From assembly GCA_947628685.1 (NCBI GenBank), contig CANRAT010000065.1, positions 1-7,030 of the forward strand: a stretch of 7,030 nucleotides of DNA, given 5' to 3'. Both the position numbers and the translations under genes were made by a program. The first letter of the stretch is position 1. Every line of letters starts with the position of its first letter. Below, piece after piece: positions 1 to 5,872 of the stretch. This DNA comes from an uncultured Bacilli bacterium. GTDB lineage: Bacteria; Bacillota_I; Bacilli_A; RF39; UBA660. The notes beneath the pieces were generated by a model. It saw only the letters and a list, made by a program, of their open reading frames with translations. It was not told the DNA's origin and did not search any database.

Positions 1-269
1 CTGGAAGCGAAAAACATTGTCGCCTGGAATCATTTATTATTCGCACCATCCAGAAGCGAAAAACATTTTCACACTTTTTAAAGTGCAATAAAAATATACT
101 ATATTTTTATGAAAATGTCAAATAGTATACATTAATAGTATATTCAAAACTATAATTTTCTATAACCTCTTATAAGTTTTATCACTTCAATATCTTGATA
201 AGTTAATTATATTAATGAACAAATGATAGTGAATTGTATACTTTTATATTTTTTTAAAACACTTCCCTA
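1..269. other. Intergenic stretch without a supported gene
   Basis: No gene can be supported here. The first 60 bases are about 43% G+C (26 of 60), while the rest is much richer in A+T. All three plus-strand frames are open at the left edge; frame 1 runs 26 codons to a TAA at 79-81. It could be the last part of a plus-strand gene converging on ppdK, but no recognisable protein motif supports this. A small AT-rich inverted repeat (CACTTT..AAAGTG, 72-85) sits at that stop. From about 100 to 269 there are only short AT-rich words such as repeated TAGTATA, with no promoter, RNA gene or coding frame that I can defend. Confidence 0.4.
4..67. repeat. Two direct copies of a 15-bp word, 49 bp apart
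   Basis: GAAGCGAAAAACATT occurs at 4-18 and again, identically, at 53-67. Short inverted pieces accompany it: GCGA..TCGC around the first copy, and TTCGC (40-44) facing GCGAA (56-60) ahead of the second. The repeat lies in a patch whose base composition is unlike the rest of the intergenic region. It may be the end of a longer repeat or of a mobile element cut by the window edge. Two copies are too few to decide. Confidence 0.6.
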
Positions 270-307
270 GTAGACAAAAAGACCAAGATTATTAAAAATC
301 TTAGTCT
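270..307 (-). terminator. Intrinsic terminator of ppdK
   Basis: Read on the minus strand, this is an 11-bp stem (AGACTAAGATT pairing with AATCTTGGTCT, with one G-U pair) and a six-base loop, followed by a run of five or six T. The stem occupies 280-307 and starts about 17 bp beyond the ppdK stop codon. It therefore ends ppdK transcription and would also block read-through into the left-edge region. Confidence 0.85.
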
Positions 308-324
308 AATTTAAATTTATATAA

Positions 325-2949
325 TTATTTTTCACGTATAGCGGCTTGTGCAGCAGCAAGTCTAGCTAGTGGAACTCTATAAGGACTACAAGATACATAA
401 TCAAGTCCTACTTTATGACAGAATTCAACACTAGAGGGATCTCCTCCGTGTTCTCCACATATACCTAAATGTATATCAGGACGAGTCTTACGACCTAAAC
501 TAGCAGCCATAGAGATAAGTTTTCCAACACCATTTTGATCTAACTTAGCAAATGGATCACTTTCAAATATTCCTTTAGTATAATATTCATTTAAGAATTT
601 AGCAGCATCATCTCTTGAAAATCCAAATGTCATTTGAGTTAAGTCATTTGTACCAAATGAGAAGAATTCTGCTTCAGTTGCTATTTCATCTGCAGTTACT
701 GCAGCTCTTGGTATTTCAATCATTGTTCCAACGTGATATTTTAAATCAACTCCTGCTTGTTTAATTATACTATCTGCAGTATCAGTTACTATTTTTTTAA
801 CATATTTAAGTTCATTTACATCACCAACAAGTGGAATCATAATTTCAGGTGTAACATTCATGCCTTTTTTATTTACGTTTATTGCAGCTTCAATTACTGC
901 TCTAGTTTGCATTTTAGCAATTTCTGGATAAGTTATTGCAAGTCTACATCCACGATGTCCCATCATTGGATTAAATTCTTTTAAAGATTCTACTCTTTCT
1001 TTTAATGCTTCAAAACTCATACCTAATGATTCAGCTAAAGGTCTAATTTCTTCATCTGTATGAGGTAAGAATTCGTGTAGAGGTGGATCTAGGTAACGAA
1101 TTACAACAGGATCACCTTCCATAGCCTCAAATAATCCTTCAAAGTCTTTTCTTTGATATGGTAATATTTTTTCTAATGCTTCTTCACGTTTCTCAACAGT
1201 ATCAGCAGCAATCATACGTCTAAAGTTAAATATTCTCTCTTCTTCAAAGAACATGTGCTCTGTACGGCAAAGACCTATACCTTCTGCTCCAAATTTACGT
1301 GCTTGTATAGCGTCTTTAGGTGTATCAGCATTTGTTCTAACTTTAAGTTTTCTAACGCTATCTGCCCATTCCATAAATGTTTCAAAATCTCCACTAATTT
1401 CAGGCGCTACAGTCTTAACTCTTTGTCCATATACATTTCCTGTTGAACCATCTAAACTCATCCAGTCTCCTTCTTTAAAAGTTAAACCGTCTTTAGTTTT
1501 GATAGTTTTTGCATCTTCATCTATTATAAGTTCACCACATCCTGATACACAGCAAGTACCCATTCCACGAGCAACTACGGCTGCATGGCTTGTCATACCT
1601 CCACGAATAGTAAGTATACCGTGTGCGATATTCATACCCTCTATATCTTCAGGAGAAGTTTCAAGTCTAACAAGTAATAAATCTTTTTCACCGTTTTTAA
1701 ATGCATTCATAACATCTAAGGCAGTAAAATATATTTTACCTGTTGCAGCCCCTGGAGATGCAGCAAGTCCTTTTGCAATCACTTTAGCACTTTGTAAACT
1801 TTCTTTATCAAAATTTGGGTGTAATAACTGATCTAATTGTTTTGGTTCTACCTTTAAGATAGCCTCATCTTTTGTAATCATACCTTCATTAACAAGATCA
1901 ACAGCAATTTTAAGTGCTGCTTGAGCAGTTCTTTTACCATTACGAGTTTGTAGCATAAATAACTTGCCATTTTCAATAGTAAATTCCATATCTTGCATAT
2001 CTTTGTAATGATTTTCAAGTGTATTACATATCTTAACAAATTCATTATAACATTCAGGCATAACATCCTTTAATGTATCAATTGATTGTGGAGTACGAAT
2101 ACCTGCAACGACATCTTCACCTTGTGCGTTCATTAAATATTCTCCATAAAGTTTTTTCTCACCTGTTGCAGGATTTCTTGTAAATGCAACTCCTGTACCT
2201 GAAGTCTCACCACGGTTACCATAAACCATTTCTTGAACGTTTACAGCAGTTCCCCAACTAGATGGGATATCATTAAGTCTACGATATGTTATTGCTCTAT
2301 CGTTATTCCAACTTCTAAATACCGCTTTAACTGCTTCAAGTAGTTGTTCTTTTGGATCTTGTGGGAAATCAACACCAGAATGTTTTTTATATTCTTCTTT
2401 ATAGATTTCAACTACTTCCATTAAATCTTGATATGTTAACTCTGTATCAAATTTTACTTTCTTTTGTTCCTTTATTACATCAAATTTTCTTTCAAATGAA
2501 CTTTTTGGGAATCCCTTAACTACATCTGCAAACATTTGAATAAATCTTCTATATGAGTCATATACAAATCTTGGATTTTTTGTAGTTTCGGCAAATCCTT
2601 TTGCAACCTCATCATTTAAACCTAAGTTTAAAACAGTATCCATCATACCAGGCATAGATGCTCTTGCACCACTTCTAACACTAACTAATAATGGATTTTC
2701 CATATCACCAAATTTTTTACCAGTTACTTGTTCTAGTGTTGTTAGATGAGATAATATTTCATCTTTTATTTCACTTGAAATATCTTCTCCATCTTCGTAA
2801 TATTTAGTACATGCTTCGGTAGTTATAGTGAAACCTCTAGGTACAGGAAGTCCAATTCCTGTCATCTCAGCAAGGTTTGCTCCTTTACCACCTAATAAAT
2901 TACGCATGTCTTTATTTCCTTCTTTAAAGTCATAAACATATTTTGCCAT
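325..2949 (-). CDS. ppdK: Pyruvate, phosphate dikinase
   Basis: A cytoplasmic enzyme that interconverts pyruvate + ATP + phosphate and phosphoenolpyruvate + AMP + pyrophosphate. In anaerobes it often serves PPi-linked glycolysis or PEP formation. At 874 residues it matches the well-studied Clostridium symbiosum enzyme in length and numbering. An ATP-grasp domain spans roughly 1-340 (GGKGANLAEMTGIGLPVPRGF at 20-40; SVRSGARASMPG at 90-101). A swivelling phosphohistidine domain spans about 390-505, with GGMTSHAA placing the catalytic His at 455 and the regulatory-type Thr at 453. A C-terminal TIM barrel binds PEP/pyruvate, with Arg562 in CRTEH, Glu745, Asn768-Asp769 in FGTNDLTQ and catalytic Cys831 in GICGEHGG. 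The ATG is set by AGGAGG at 2955-2960. The gene is monocistronic, with its own promoter and terminator, and looks intact. The family assignment is secure; the direction of flux in the cell cannot be seen from sequence. Confidence 0.98.
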   Translation of the reverse strand: MAKYVYDFKEGNKDMRNLLGGKGANLAEMTGIGLPVPRGFTITTEACTKYYEDGEDISSEIKDEILSHLTTLEQVTGKKFGDMENPLLVSVRSGARASMPGMMDTVLNLGLNDEVAKGFAETTKNPRFVYDSYRRFIQMFADVVKGFPKSSFERKFDVIKEQKKVKFDTELTYQDLMEVVEIYKEEYKKHSGVDFPQDPKEQLLEAVKAVFRSWNNDRAITYRRLNDIPSSWGTAVNVQEMVYGNRGETSGTGVAFTRNPATGEKKLYGEYLMNAQGEDVVAGIRTPQSIDTLKDVMPECYNEFVKICNTLENHYKDMQDMEFTIENGKLFMLQTRNGKRTAQAALKIAVDLVNEGMITKDEAILKVEPKQLDQLLHPNFDKESLQSAKVIAKGLAASPGAATGKIYFTALDVMNAFKNGEKDLLLVRLETSPEDIEGMNIAHGILTIRGGMTSHAAVVARGMGTCCVSGCGELIIDEDAKTIKTKDGLTFKEGDWMSLDGSTGNVYGQRVKTVAPEISGDFETFMEWADSVRKLKVRTNADTPKDAIQARKFGAEGIGLCRTEHMFFEEERIFNFRRMIAADTVEKREEALEKILPYQRKDFEGLFEAMEGDPVVIRYLDPPLHEFLPHTDEEIRPLAESLGMSFEALKERVESLKEFNPMMGHRGCRLAITYPEIAKMQTRAVIEAAINVNKKGMNVTPEIMIPLVGDVNELKYVKKIVTDTADSIIKQAGVDLKYHVGTMIEIPRAAVTADEIATEAEFFSFGTNDLTQMTFGFSRDDAAKFLNEYYTKGIFESDPFAKLDQNGVGKLISMAASLGRKTRPDIHLGICGEHGGDPSSVEFCHKVGLDYVSCSPYRVPLARLAAAQAAIREK

Positions 2950-2977
2950 ATTTTCCTCCTTTTACTACTTATGTTTT

Positions 2978-2996
2978 GGCACTTATAATTAGGCAC
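2978..2996. repeat. GGCAC direct repeat in the ppdK leader
   Basis: GGCAC occurs at 2978-2982 and 2992-2996, 14 bp apart and separated by an AT-only stretch. It lies at the start of the predicted ppdK transcript, just downstream of the -10 box. Two half-sites more than a helical turn apart could be an operator, but the word is short and this may be chance. Confidence 0.3.
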
Positions 2997-3002
2997 AGAT
3001 TA

Positions 3003-3032
3003 ATTATAACACGTATTAAAAAAATTGAGCAA
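3003..3032 (-). promoter_or_regulatory. ppdK promoter, vegetative sigma type
   Basis: On the minus strand there is a perfect TATAAT (3003-3008), preceded by TGT, which makes an extended -10. A weak -35, TTGCTC (3027-3032), lies 18 bp upstream. The start of transcription should fall near 2996, giving a leader of about 47 bases before the ppdK ATG. Confidence 0.65.
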
Positions 3033-3075
3033 GTATTTTTTATATATTTGTTTATTTTTTTACAAATTATTAAAC

Positions 3076-3096
3076 GAAAAAAGGACTATTTGCCCT
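3076..3096 (-). terminator. Short intrinsic terminator of the 47-codon gene
   Basis: On the minus strand a 5-bp stem (AGGGC with GTCCT, including one G-U pair) and a five-base loop lead straight into six T residues. It overlaps the last codons and TAG stop of the small gene. The stem is short, so it may be only partly effective. Confidence 0.5.
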
Positions 3097-3229
3097 GTAA
3101 TAAGAAATATCCAACTATAATAAGTACAACTATAACTAATACTCCAAACAATATTGATAATTCACTTTTTGATTTTGCTTCTTTTCTTTTTCTTATAGTT
3201 TTTTTAGACGGTCTTCCTCTTTTTGCCAT
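3086..3229 (-). CDS. 47-residue basic single-pass membrane protein with AT-hook-like N-terminus
   Basis: I do not recognise this gene. The 47-codon frame is well supported: AGGAGG at 3236-3241 lies six bases before the ATG, a promoter lies just upstream, and a terminator overlaps the stop. The protein has two halves. Residues 1-23 are strongly basic and begin MAKRGRPSKK, which matches the core of an AT-hook (RGRP flanked by lysines), a minor-groove DNA-binding motif. Residues 24-44 form one hydrophobic helix rich in Val, Leu and Ile, followed by a short QGK tail. The positive charges should keep the N-terminus in the cytoplasm. A basic N-terminus before a membrane helix also resembles the first residues of some FtsK/SpoIIIE translocases, but nothing downstream continues such a protein. 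A membrane-tethered DNA-binding peptide is an inference. The protein could equally be a simple small membrane protein whose basic segment only sets topology. Confidence 0.75.
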   Translation of the reverse strand: MAKRGRPSKKTIRKRKEAKSKSELSILFGVLVIVVLIIVGYFLLQGK

Positions 3230-3252
3230 AAACAACCTCCTACTTTTTACCC

Positions 3253-3281
3253 ATTATAGCACATATTTCTTTAACATACAA
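3253..3281 (-). promoter_or_regulatory. Promoter of the 47-codon gene
   Basis: A perfect TATAAT (3253-3258), preceded by TGC, forms an extended -10. The -35 (TTGTAT, 3276-3281), 17 bp upstream, is weak. A leader of about 17 bases carrying only the ribosome binding site is predicted. The -35 lies inside a 14-bp palindrome (ACAATTAAAATTGT, 3278-3291) that could be an operator. A perfect TTGACA also lies close by (minus strand, 3290-3295), but at 31 bp from the -10 it is too far to serve as its -35. Confidence 0.6.
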
Positions 3282-3321
3282 TTAAAATTGTCAAGTTAAA
3301 TGTCTACTTTACATTTCAATA

Positions 3322-3672
3322 TTAATCTTTTGGTTGAAATATTAAAGATAATACAAAGGAAAATACTATAGCGGCTACTATTCCTGAAGAGGTTAAATCA
3401 AACATGCCCATAAATAGTCCCATAACTCCAAAGTTATTAACGGTATCCATAGCGCCGTGTATAAGTAAGTGACCAAAAGATGTTATTGGTACAAGTGCAC
3501 CTCCACCTGCCCAAAGAACAAATTTATCATATATATTAAACACATCCAAAAATGCCCCCACTATTACAAATATAGTTGTTATATGTCCTGGAGTTAATTT
3601 GGTATTGTCAAGAATTACCTGACCAATCAAGCAAATTAATCCACAAAATAAAAATGCATTAAAGTATATCAT
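3322..3672 (-). CDS. spoVAE: Stage V sporulation protein AE (SpoVAEB type)
   Basis: A small membrane protein of the SpoVA complex, which moves calcium-dipicolinate across the inner spore membrane. It has 116 residues, the usual length of the short AEB form. Hydrophobic segments lie at about 4-22, 28-46, 51-71 and 97-112. The motif LVPITSFGH (60-68) echoes IVPITGFAH in SpoVAC of this cluster, in keeping with the two belonging to one SpoVAC/SpoVAEB family. The ATG overlaps the end of spoVAD by 14 bp and has GGAGG at 3679-3683, so translation is probably coupled. It is the last gene of the cluster. No strong terminator is visible between its stop and the next gene, so some read-through is possible. 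Confidence 0.95.
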   Translation of the reverse strand: MIYFNAFLFCGLICLIGQVILDNTKLTPGHITTIFVIVGAFLDVFNIYDKFVLWAGGGALVPITSFGHLLIHGAMDTVNNFGVMGLFMGMFDLTSSGIVAAIVFSFVLSLIFQPKD

Positions 3673-4657
3673 TTTCTACCTCCAAACTAACTGCATGACT
3701 AATACTTGGAATAGATAGGTGTTGATTACACATAGTAGTGTTCATAAGTGCGCCTGTTGCGACTAATAAAACTTTATTTAATTTACCTTTTTTCATTTTA
3801 TCAAATACGTGTGTATATGTAACAAGTGGTAGACAAGCAGGTCCACTTCCACCTTGATATACAGGCGTTTTATCTATATCAAATATCATGCAAGCAGAAT
3901 CGTCATGATTTTTTAAATTTATATTATATTCTTTTTTTATATATTCTTTTAAAATTGCTTTACCTACTACTCCTAAATCTCCTGTTAAAATTAAGTCATA
4001 ATAATCAAGTGTTCTTTTTGTATCTTTTAAATGATCACTTATTACTTTTGCTGCAGAAGGCGCCATTACCGCACCCATATTAAATACATCAGTAATTCCC
4101 ATATCTACTACAGTTCCAATTGTTGCTGAATCAACTCTAATTTTAGATTTTTCACTTGATAGATAACTTACCGCACAACCTGTTGTTGTGAATGTCGTAT
4201 ATTCTTTTTTAGGGCCTCCATATTCAACAGGATTTCTAAATTGTTTTTCTGCTCCATTATTGTGAGATGAAGCACTAACTATAGCATTTTTAACTTGGCC
4301 CTTATCTATCATATTACTAGCGAGCATTATTCCTAGAGTACTTGTTGAACAAGCACCATATATACCTACTAGAGGTATTCCTATTTTTGCTGATGCATAA
4401 TTAGTCGCAACTAATTGATTTAACAAATCACCACCTATATGAACATCGATATCACTATTTTTTTTATCTATTTTTTTTAATAATATTTCGACTGCATCTA
4501 ATATAGATCTTGCCTCAGCCTGTTCCCAAGTCTTTTCTCCAAAATAAAAATCATCATAACTTTTATCAAATAATTTAGAAAGTGGGCCCTTTGCTTCATA
4601 TGGTCCAACTACTGTACTAGTATCATTTATATATACGTTTTTATATTTAAATGTCAT
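3659..4657 (-). CDS. spoVAD: Stage V sporulation protein AD
   Basis: The soluble component of the SpoVA channel, associated with the outer face of the inner forespore membrane; in Bacillus it binds dipicolinic acid directly. The 332 residues are close to the usual length of about 335-340. The fold is thiolase-like: YGACSTSTLG places a cysteine at 103 where thiolases carry the nucleophile. SASSHNNGAEKQFRNP (128-143), TGCAVSYL (159-166), the YQGGSGPACLP segment and the C-terminal ATGAL...SIPSISHAV block are all typical of SpoVAD. The ATG lies one base after the spoVAC stop, and its ribosome binding site is inside the last spoVAC codons. The C-terminal coding region contains the spoVAE ribosome binding site. 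No damage is visible. Confidence 0.97.
   Translation of the reverse strand: MTFKYKNVYINDTSTVVGPYEAKGPLSKLFDKSYDDFYFGEKTWEQAEARSILDAVEILLKKIDKKNSDIDVHIGGDLLNQLVATNYASAKIGIPLVGIYGACSTSTLGIMLASNMIDKGQVKNAIVSASSHNNGAEKQFRNPVEYGGPKKEYTTFTTTGCAVSYLSSEKSKIRVDSATIGTVVDMGITDVFNMGAVMAPSAAKVISDHLKDTKRTLDYYDLILTGDLGVVGKAILKEYIKKEYNINLKNHDDSACMIFDIDKTPVYQGGSGPACLPLVTYTHVFDKMKKGKLNKVLLVATGALMNTTMCNQHLSIPSISHAVSLEVENDIL
3679..3684 (-). promoter_or_regulatory. spoVAE ribosome binding site inside spoVAD
   Basis: TGGAGG on the minus strand, about six bases before the spoVAE ATG and wholly within the spoVAD reading frame. It fixes the spoVAE start and indicates coupled translation. Confidence 0.8.
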
Positions 4658-4658
4658 A

Positions 4659-5099
4659 TTATCCTCCCATCACAAATATTCTAAGTAATCCAAATATATA
4701 TGCACTTACAACTCCGAATATTATTACTGAACCTGCTAATTTAAACATATTAGCGCCAATTCCTGTAACTAACCCTTCTTTTCTATATTCAAGTGCAGCA
4801 CTCTGACAAGCATGTGCGAAACCTGTTATAGGAACTATAAGACCACATTTAGCAAAATTAACCACTTTATCAAAAAATCCTAAACAAGTTAAAAAGCATC
4901 CTAAAAATACTAGTGTGATTATCATAAATACACTTGCATCTTTATTTGAAAGATTAAAATAAAAGGAATATGCATCGACTAAAAAGTTACCTAATACACC
5001 CATAAATCCTCCAATTAAAAATGCAATTATGGCATTTTTTAGTCTTGAACCTTTTGGCGTATACTTCTCTACTATTTTTTTATATTCTTTTCTTTCCAT
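4659..5099 (-). CDS. spoVAC: Stage V sporulation protein AC
   Basis: An integral membrane protein of the dipicolinate channel in the inner spore membrane; Bacillus SpoVAC has been described as a mechanosensitive-channel-like component acting in germination. Its 146 residues match the family length of about 150. A charged N-terminus is followed by hydrophobic segments at about 22-42, 56-77, 84-97 and 117-144. The signature region runs through NFAKCGLIVPITGFAH (81-96), then EYRKEGLVTGIGANMFKLAG (104-123). GGGAGGA at 5107-5113, seven bases upstream, fixes the ATG. It is the first gene of the AC-AD-AE cluster. It lies 43 bp after a pilin-like gene and just downstream of a sigma-G-like promoter. 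The AA, AB and AF genes of Bacillus are absent here, as in many Clostridia. Confidence 0.96.
   Translation of the reverse strand: MERKEYKKIVEKYTPKGSRLKNAIIAFLIGGFMGVLGNFLVDAYSFYFNLSNKDASVFMIITLVFLGCFLTCLGFFDKVVNFAKCGLIVPITGFAHACQSAALEYRKEGLVTGIGANMFKLAGSVIIFGVVSAYIFGLLRIFVMGG
4662..4668 (-). promoter_or_regulatory. spoVAD ribosome binding site formed by the last spoVAC codons
   Basis: GGGAGGA is encoded by the final Gly-Gly codons of spoVAC, right before its TAA. The spoVAD ATG follows after a single base. Ribosomes ending spoVAC are therefore well placed to start spoVAD, which would keep the subunit ratio fixed. Confidence 0.85.
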
Positions 5100-5118
5100 A
5101 AAAAAATCCTCCCAAAAT

Positions 5119-5148
5119 TATTATGGAAAGATTTTCTTTCTTTTATTC
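5119..5148 (-). promoter_or_regulatory. Candidate forespore sigma-G promoter for spoVA
   Basis: On the minus strand, GAATA (5144-5148, within TGAATA) and CATAATA (5119-5125) are separated by 18 bp. In Bacillus, sigma-G promoters follow GHATR and CATnnTA with about 17-18 bp, and spoVA is a sigma-G operon. No GG precedes the -10, which argues against sigma-F. The -35 overlaps the stop codon of the pilin-like gene. The predicted start, near 5112, would leave a very short leader of about 13 bases that still contains GGAGGA before the spoVAC ATG. The motifs are AT-rich, so chance matching is the main doubt. Confidence 0.55.
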
Positions 5149-5499
5149 ACTTTCACAAAGTTGTTCTTGATATTCATATGTATATTGATTTGCATCATAT
5201 GTAATTAAAACTGAACCTGTTAATGTCTCTTTTGTTTTAGGATCTAAAACTTCTCTTGATTCTATATATCCACCATTTATTAACTCAGATAAATTTACGC
5301 AATTAACATTGTTATCCATACCTTCTTGTAGATAATAAATTTTTGCAGAATCTTCAATTATTTTCTTTTGATCTTTTGATAAAGATTCTTTTGAATTGTC
5401 AAGTATTGACCCTATTGAAACTACAGTGATTGTAATTATTATTGCTAGTATAATTATAACAGCAAGTAATTCTATTAAAGTAAAACCATTATTTTTCAT
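5143..5499 (-). CDS. Type IV pilin-like (pseudopilin) protein
   Basis: A 118-residue protein with a class III prepilin signal. MKNNG^FTLIE places the prepilin peptidase cut after Gly5, with the N-methylated residue at Phe6 and the conserved Glu five residues into the mature protein. A hydrophobic helix (about 8-31) and then an amphipathic stretch form the usual alpha-1 spine. The small C-terminal domain has Cys67 and Cys115, which could form a disulfide, and a DPKT(K/G)E..TGSV..TYD pattern that suggests a beta-rich pseudopilin head. It would be processed at the membrane and built into a pilus, a type II secretion-like fibre or a competence-type machine, but no assembly ATPase, platform protein or prepilin peptidase is in view. 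AGGAGG at 5505-5510 fixes the ATG. The gene has its own promoter and reads toward spoVAC without a clear terminator. Confidence 0.9.
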   Translation of the reverse strand: MKNNGFTLIELLAVIIILAIIITITVVSIGSILDNSKESLSKDQKKIIEDSAKIYYLQEGMDNNVNCVNLSELINGGYIESREVLDPKTKETLTGSVLITYDANQYTYEYQEQLCESE

Positions 5500-5531
5500 A
5501 AATGCCTCCTAGCACCCTACTCTACTATTTA

Positions 5532-5560
5532 ACTATAACATAAAATCTAATATATTACAA
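5532..5560 (-). promoter_or_regulatory. Promoter of the pilin-like gene, vegetative sigma type
   Basis: TTGTAA (5555-5560), a 17-bp spacer and TATAGT (5532-5537) preceded by TGT, an extended -10. It lies between the tRNA terminator and the pilin ribosome binding site and should start transcription near 5525, leaving a leader of about 26 bases. Confidence 0.6.
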
Positions 5561-5562
5561 CT

Positions 5563-5601
5563 TTTAAAATTAATAAAAGTGTTTACGAGTGTAAACACTT
5601 T
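5563..5601 (-). terminator. Intrinsic terminator of tRNA-Lys
   Basis: An 11-bp perfect stem (AAGTGTTTAC with GTAAACACTT plus one A-T pair, 5576-5601) and a GAGT-complement loop. On the minus strand it is followed by a T-rich tail (TTATTAATTTT). It lies about 28 bp past the tRNA 3' end. The opposite strand has no T-run, so it acts leftward only. Confidence 0.8.
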
Positions 5602-5629
5602 ACCAAAAAGGTTAAATTAAATTCTAAAA

Positions 5630-5705
5630 TGGTGTCCCGTTAGGGACTCGAACCCTAGACCCACTGATTAAGAGTCAGTTGCTCTACCAACTGAGCTAAC
5701 GAGAC
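5630..5705 (-). tRNA. tRNA-Lys (anticodon CUU)
   Basis: A complete 76-base cloverleaf with encoded CCA. The acceptor arms GTCTCGT and ACGGGAC pair with one G-T. The D arm has GCTC/GAGC with AGTTGGTA. The anticodon stem ACTGA/TCAGT encloses CTCTTAA, giving anticodon CTT at 5670-5672. The T arm is TAGGG-TTCGAGT-CCCTA and the discriminator is A. It decodes AAG. It stands alone, with its own promoter and terminator, between the BspA-like gene and the pilin-like gene. Confidence 0.97.
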
Positions 5706-5722
5706 AAATCAATTACTTATTT

Positions 5723-5751
5723 AGTATAACATATTTTTTATAAAATGCAAA
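5723..5751 (-). promoter_or_regulatory. tRNA-Lys promoter
   Basis: TTTGCA (5746-5751), a 17-bp spacer and TATACT (5723-5728) preceded by TGT, an extended -10. The start is predicted near 5716, about 11 bases ahead of the mature tRNA end. Confidence 0.7.
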
Positions 5752-5761
5752 TACCTAATTT

Positions 5762-5804
5762 ATAACAAAATAAATAAGACTTAAGAATTTTAATTCTAAG
5801 TCTT
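5762..5804 (-). terminator. Terminator after the BspA-like gene
   Basis: A long imperfect inverted repeat (AGACTTAGAATT facing AATTCTTAAGTCT, with one bulged base, 5776-5804). On the minus strand it is followed by TTATTTATTTTG. It lies about 70 bp beyond the BspA-like stop codon and just upstream of the tRNA promoter. The T-tract is interrupted, but position and symmetry fit an intrinsic terminator. Confidence 0.65.
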
Positions 5805-5872
5805 TAAACCTTTTTCTTAGATAGTTACATAATTAGAAAACATATCTTAATATTAACAAATATTAATTTGTT

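Noticed and set aside
1..70. End of a CRISPR array
   Set aside because: There are only two copies of a 15-bp word at 49-bp spacing, with no typical repeat length, no third copy in the window and no cas genes.
1..81. 3' end of a plus-strand gene (frame 1, stop at 79-81)
   Set aside because: All three frames are open over this short stretch and none shows a recognisable motif. Kept only as a possibility.
1253..1831. Plus-strand 192-codon open frame
   Set aside because: It lies wholly opposite the conserved ppdK core (histidine and PEP-binding domains), has a Ser/Pro-rich unlikely composition and no ribosome binding site.
3086..3229. Remnant of a broken ftsK/spoIIIE gene
   Set aside because: The basic N-terminus plus helix is reminiscent, but the frame ends in a stop overlapped by a terminator, and no further FtsK-like sequence follows in any frame before the ppdK promoter.
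2943..3299. Plus-strand 118-codon frame across the ppdK leader
   Set aside because: It would start at TTG without a ribosome binding site and runs antisense to two promoters and the 47-codon gene. Its Ile/Phe-rich content reflects AT-rich DNA.
5126..5143. GAAAG..CTTTC hairpin as a terminator between the pilin-like gene and spoVAC
   Set aside because: Only 5 bp, and not followed by a T-run on the minus strand. It falls within the spacer of the candidate sigma-G promoter.
5855..5872. AT-only inverted repeat (AACAAAT-ATTA-ATTTGTT) right after the BspA-like stop
   Set aside because: A stem without G-C content beyond two pairs and no T-run after it. The hairpin at 5776-5804 is a better terminator.
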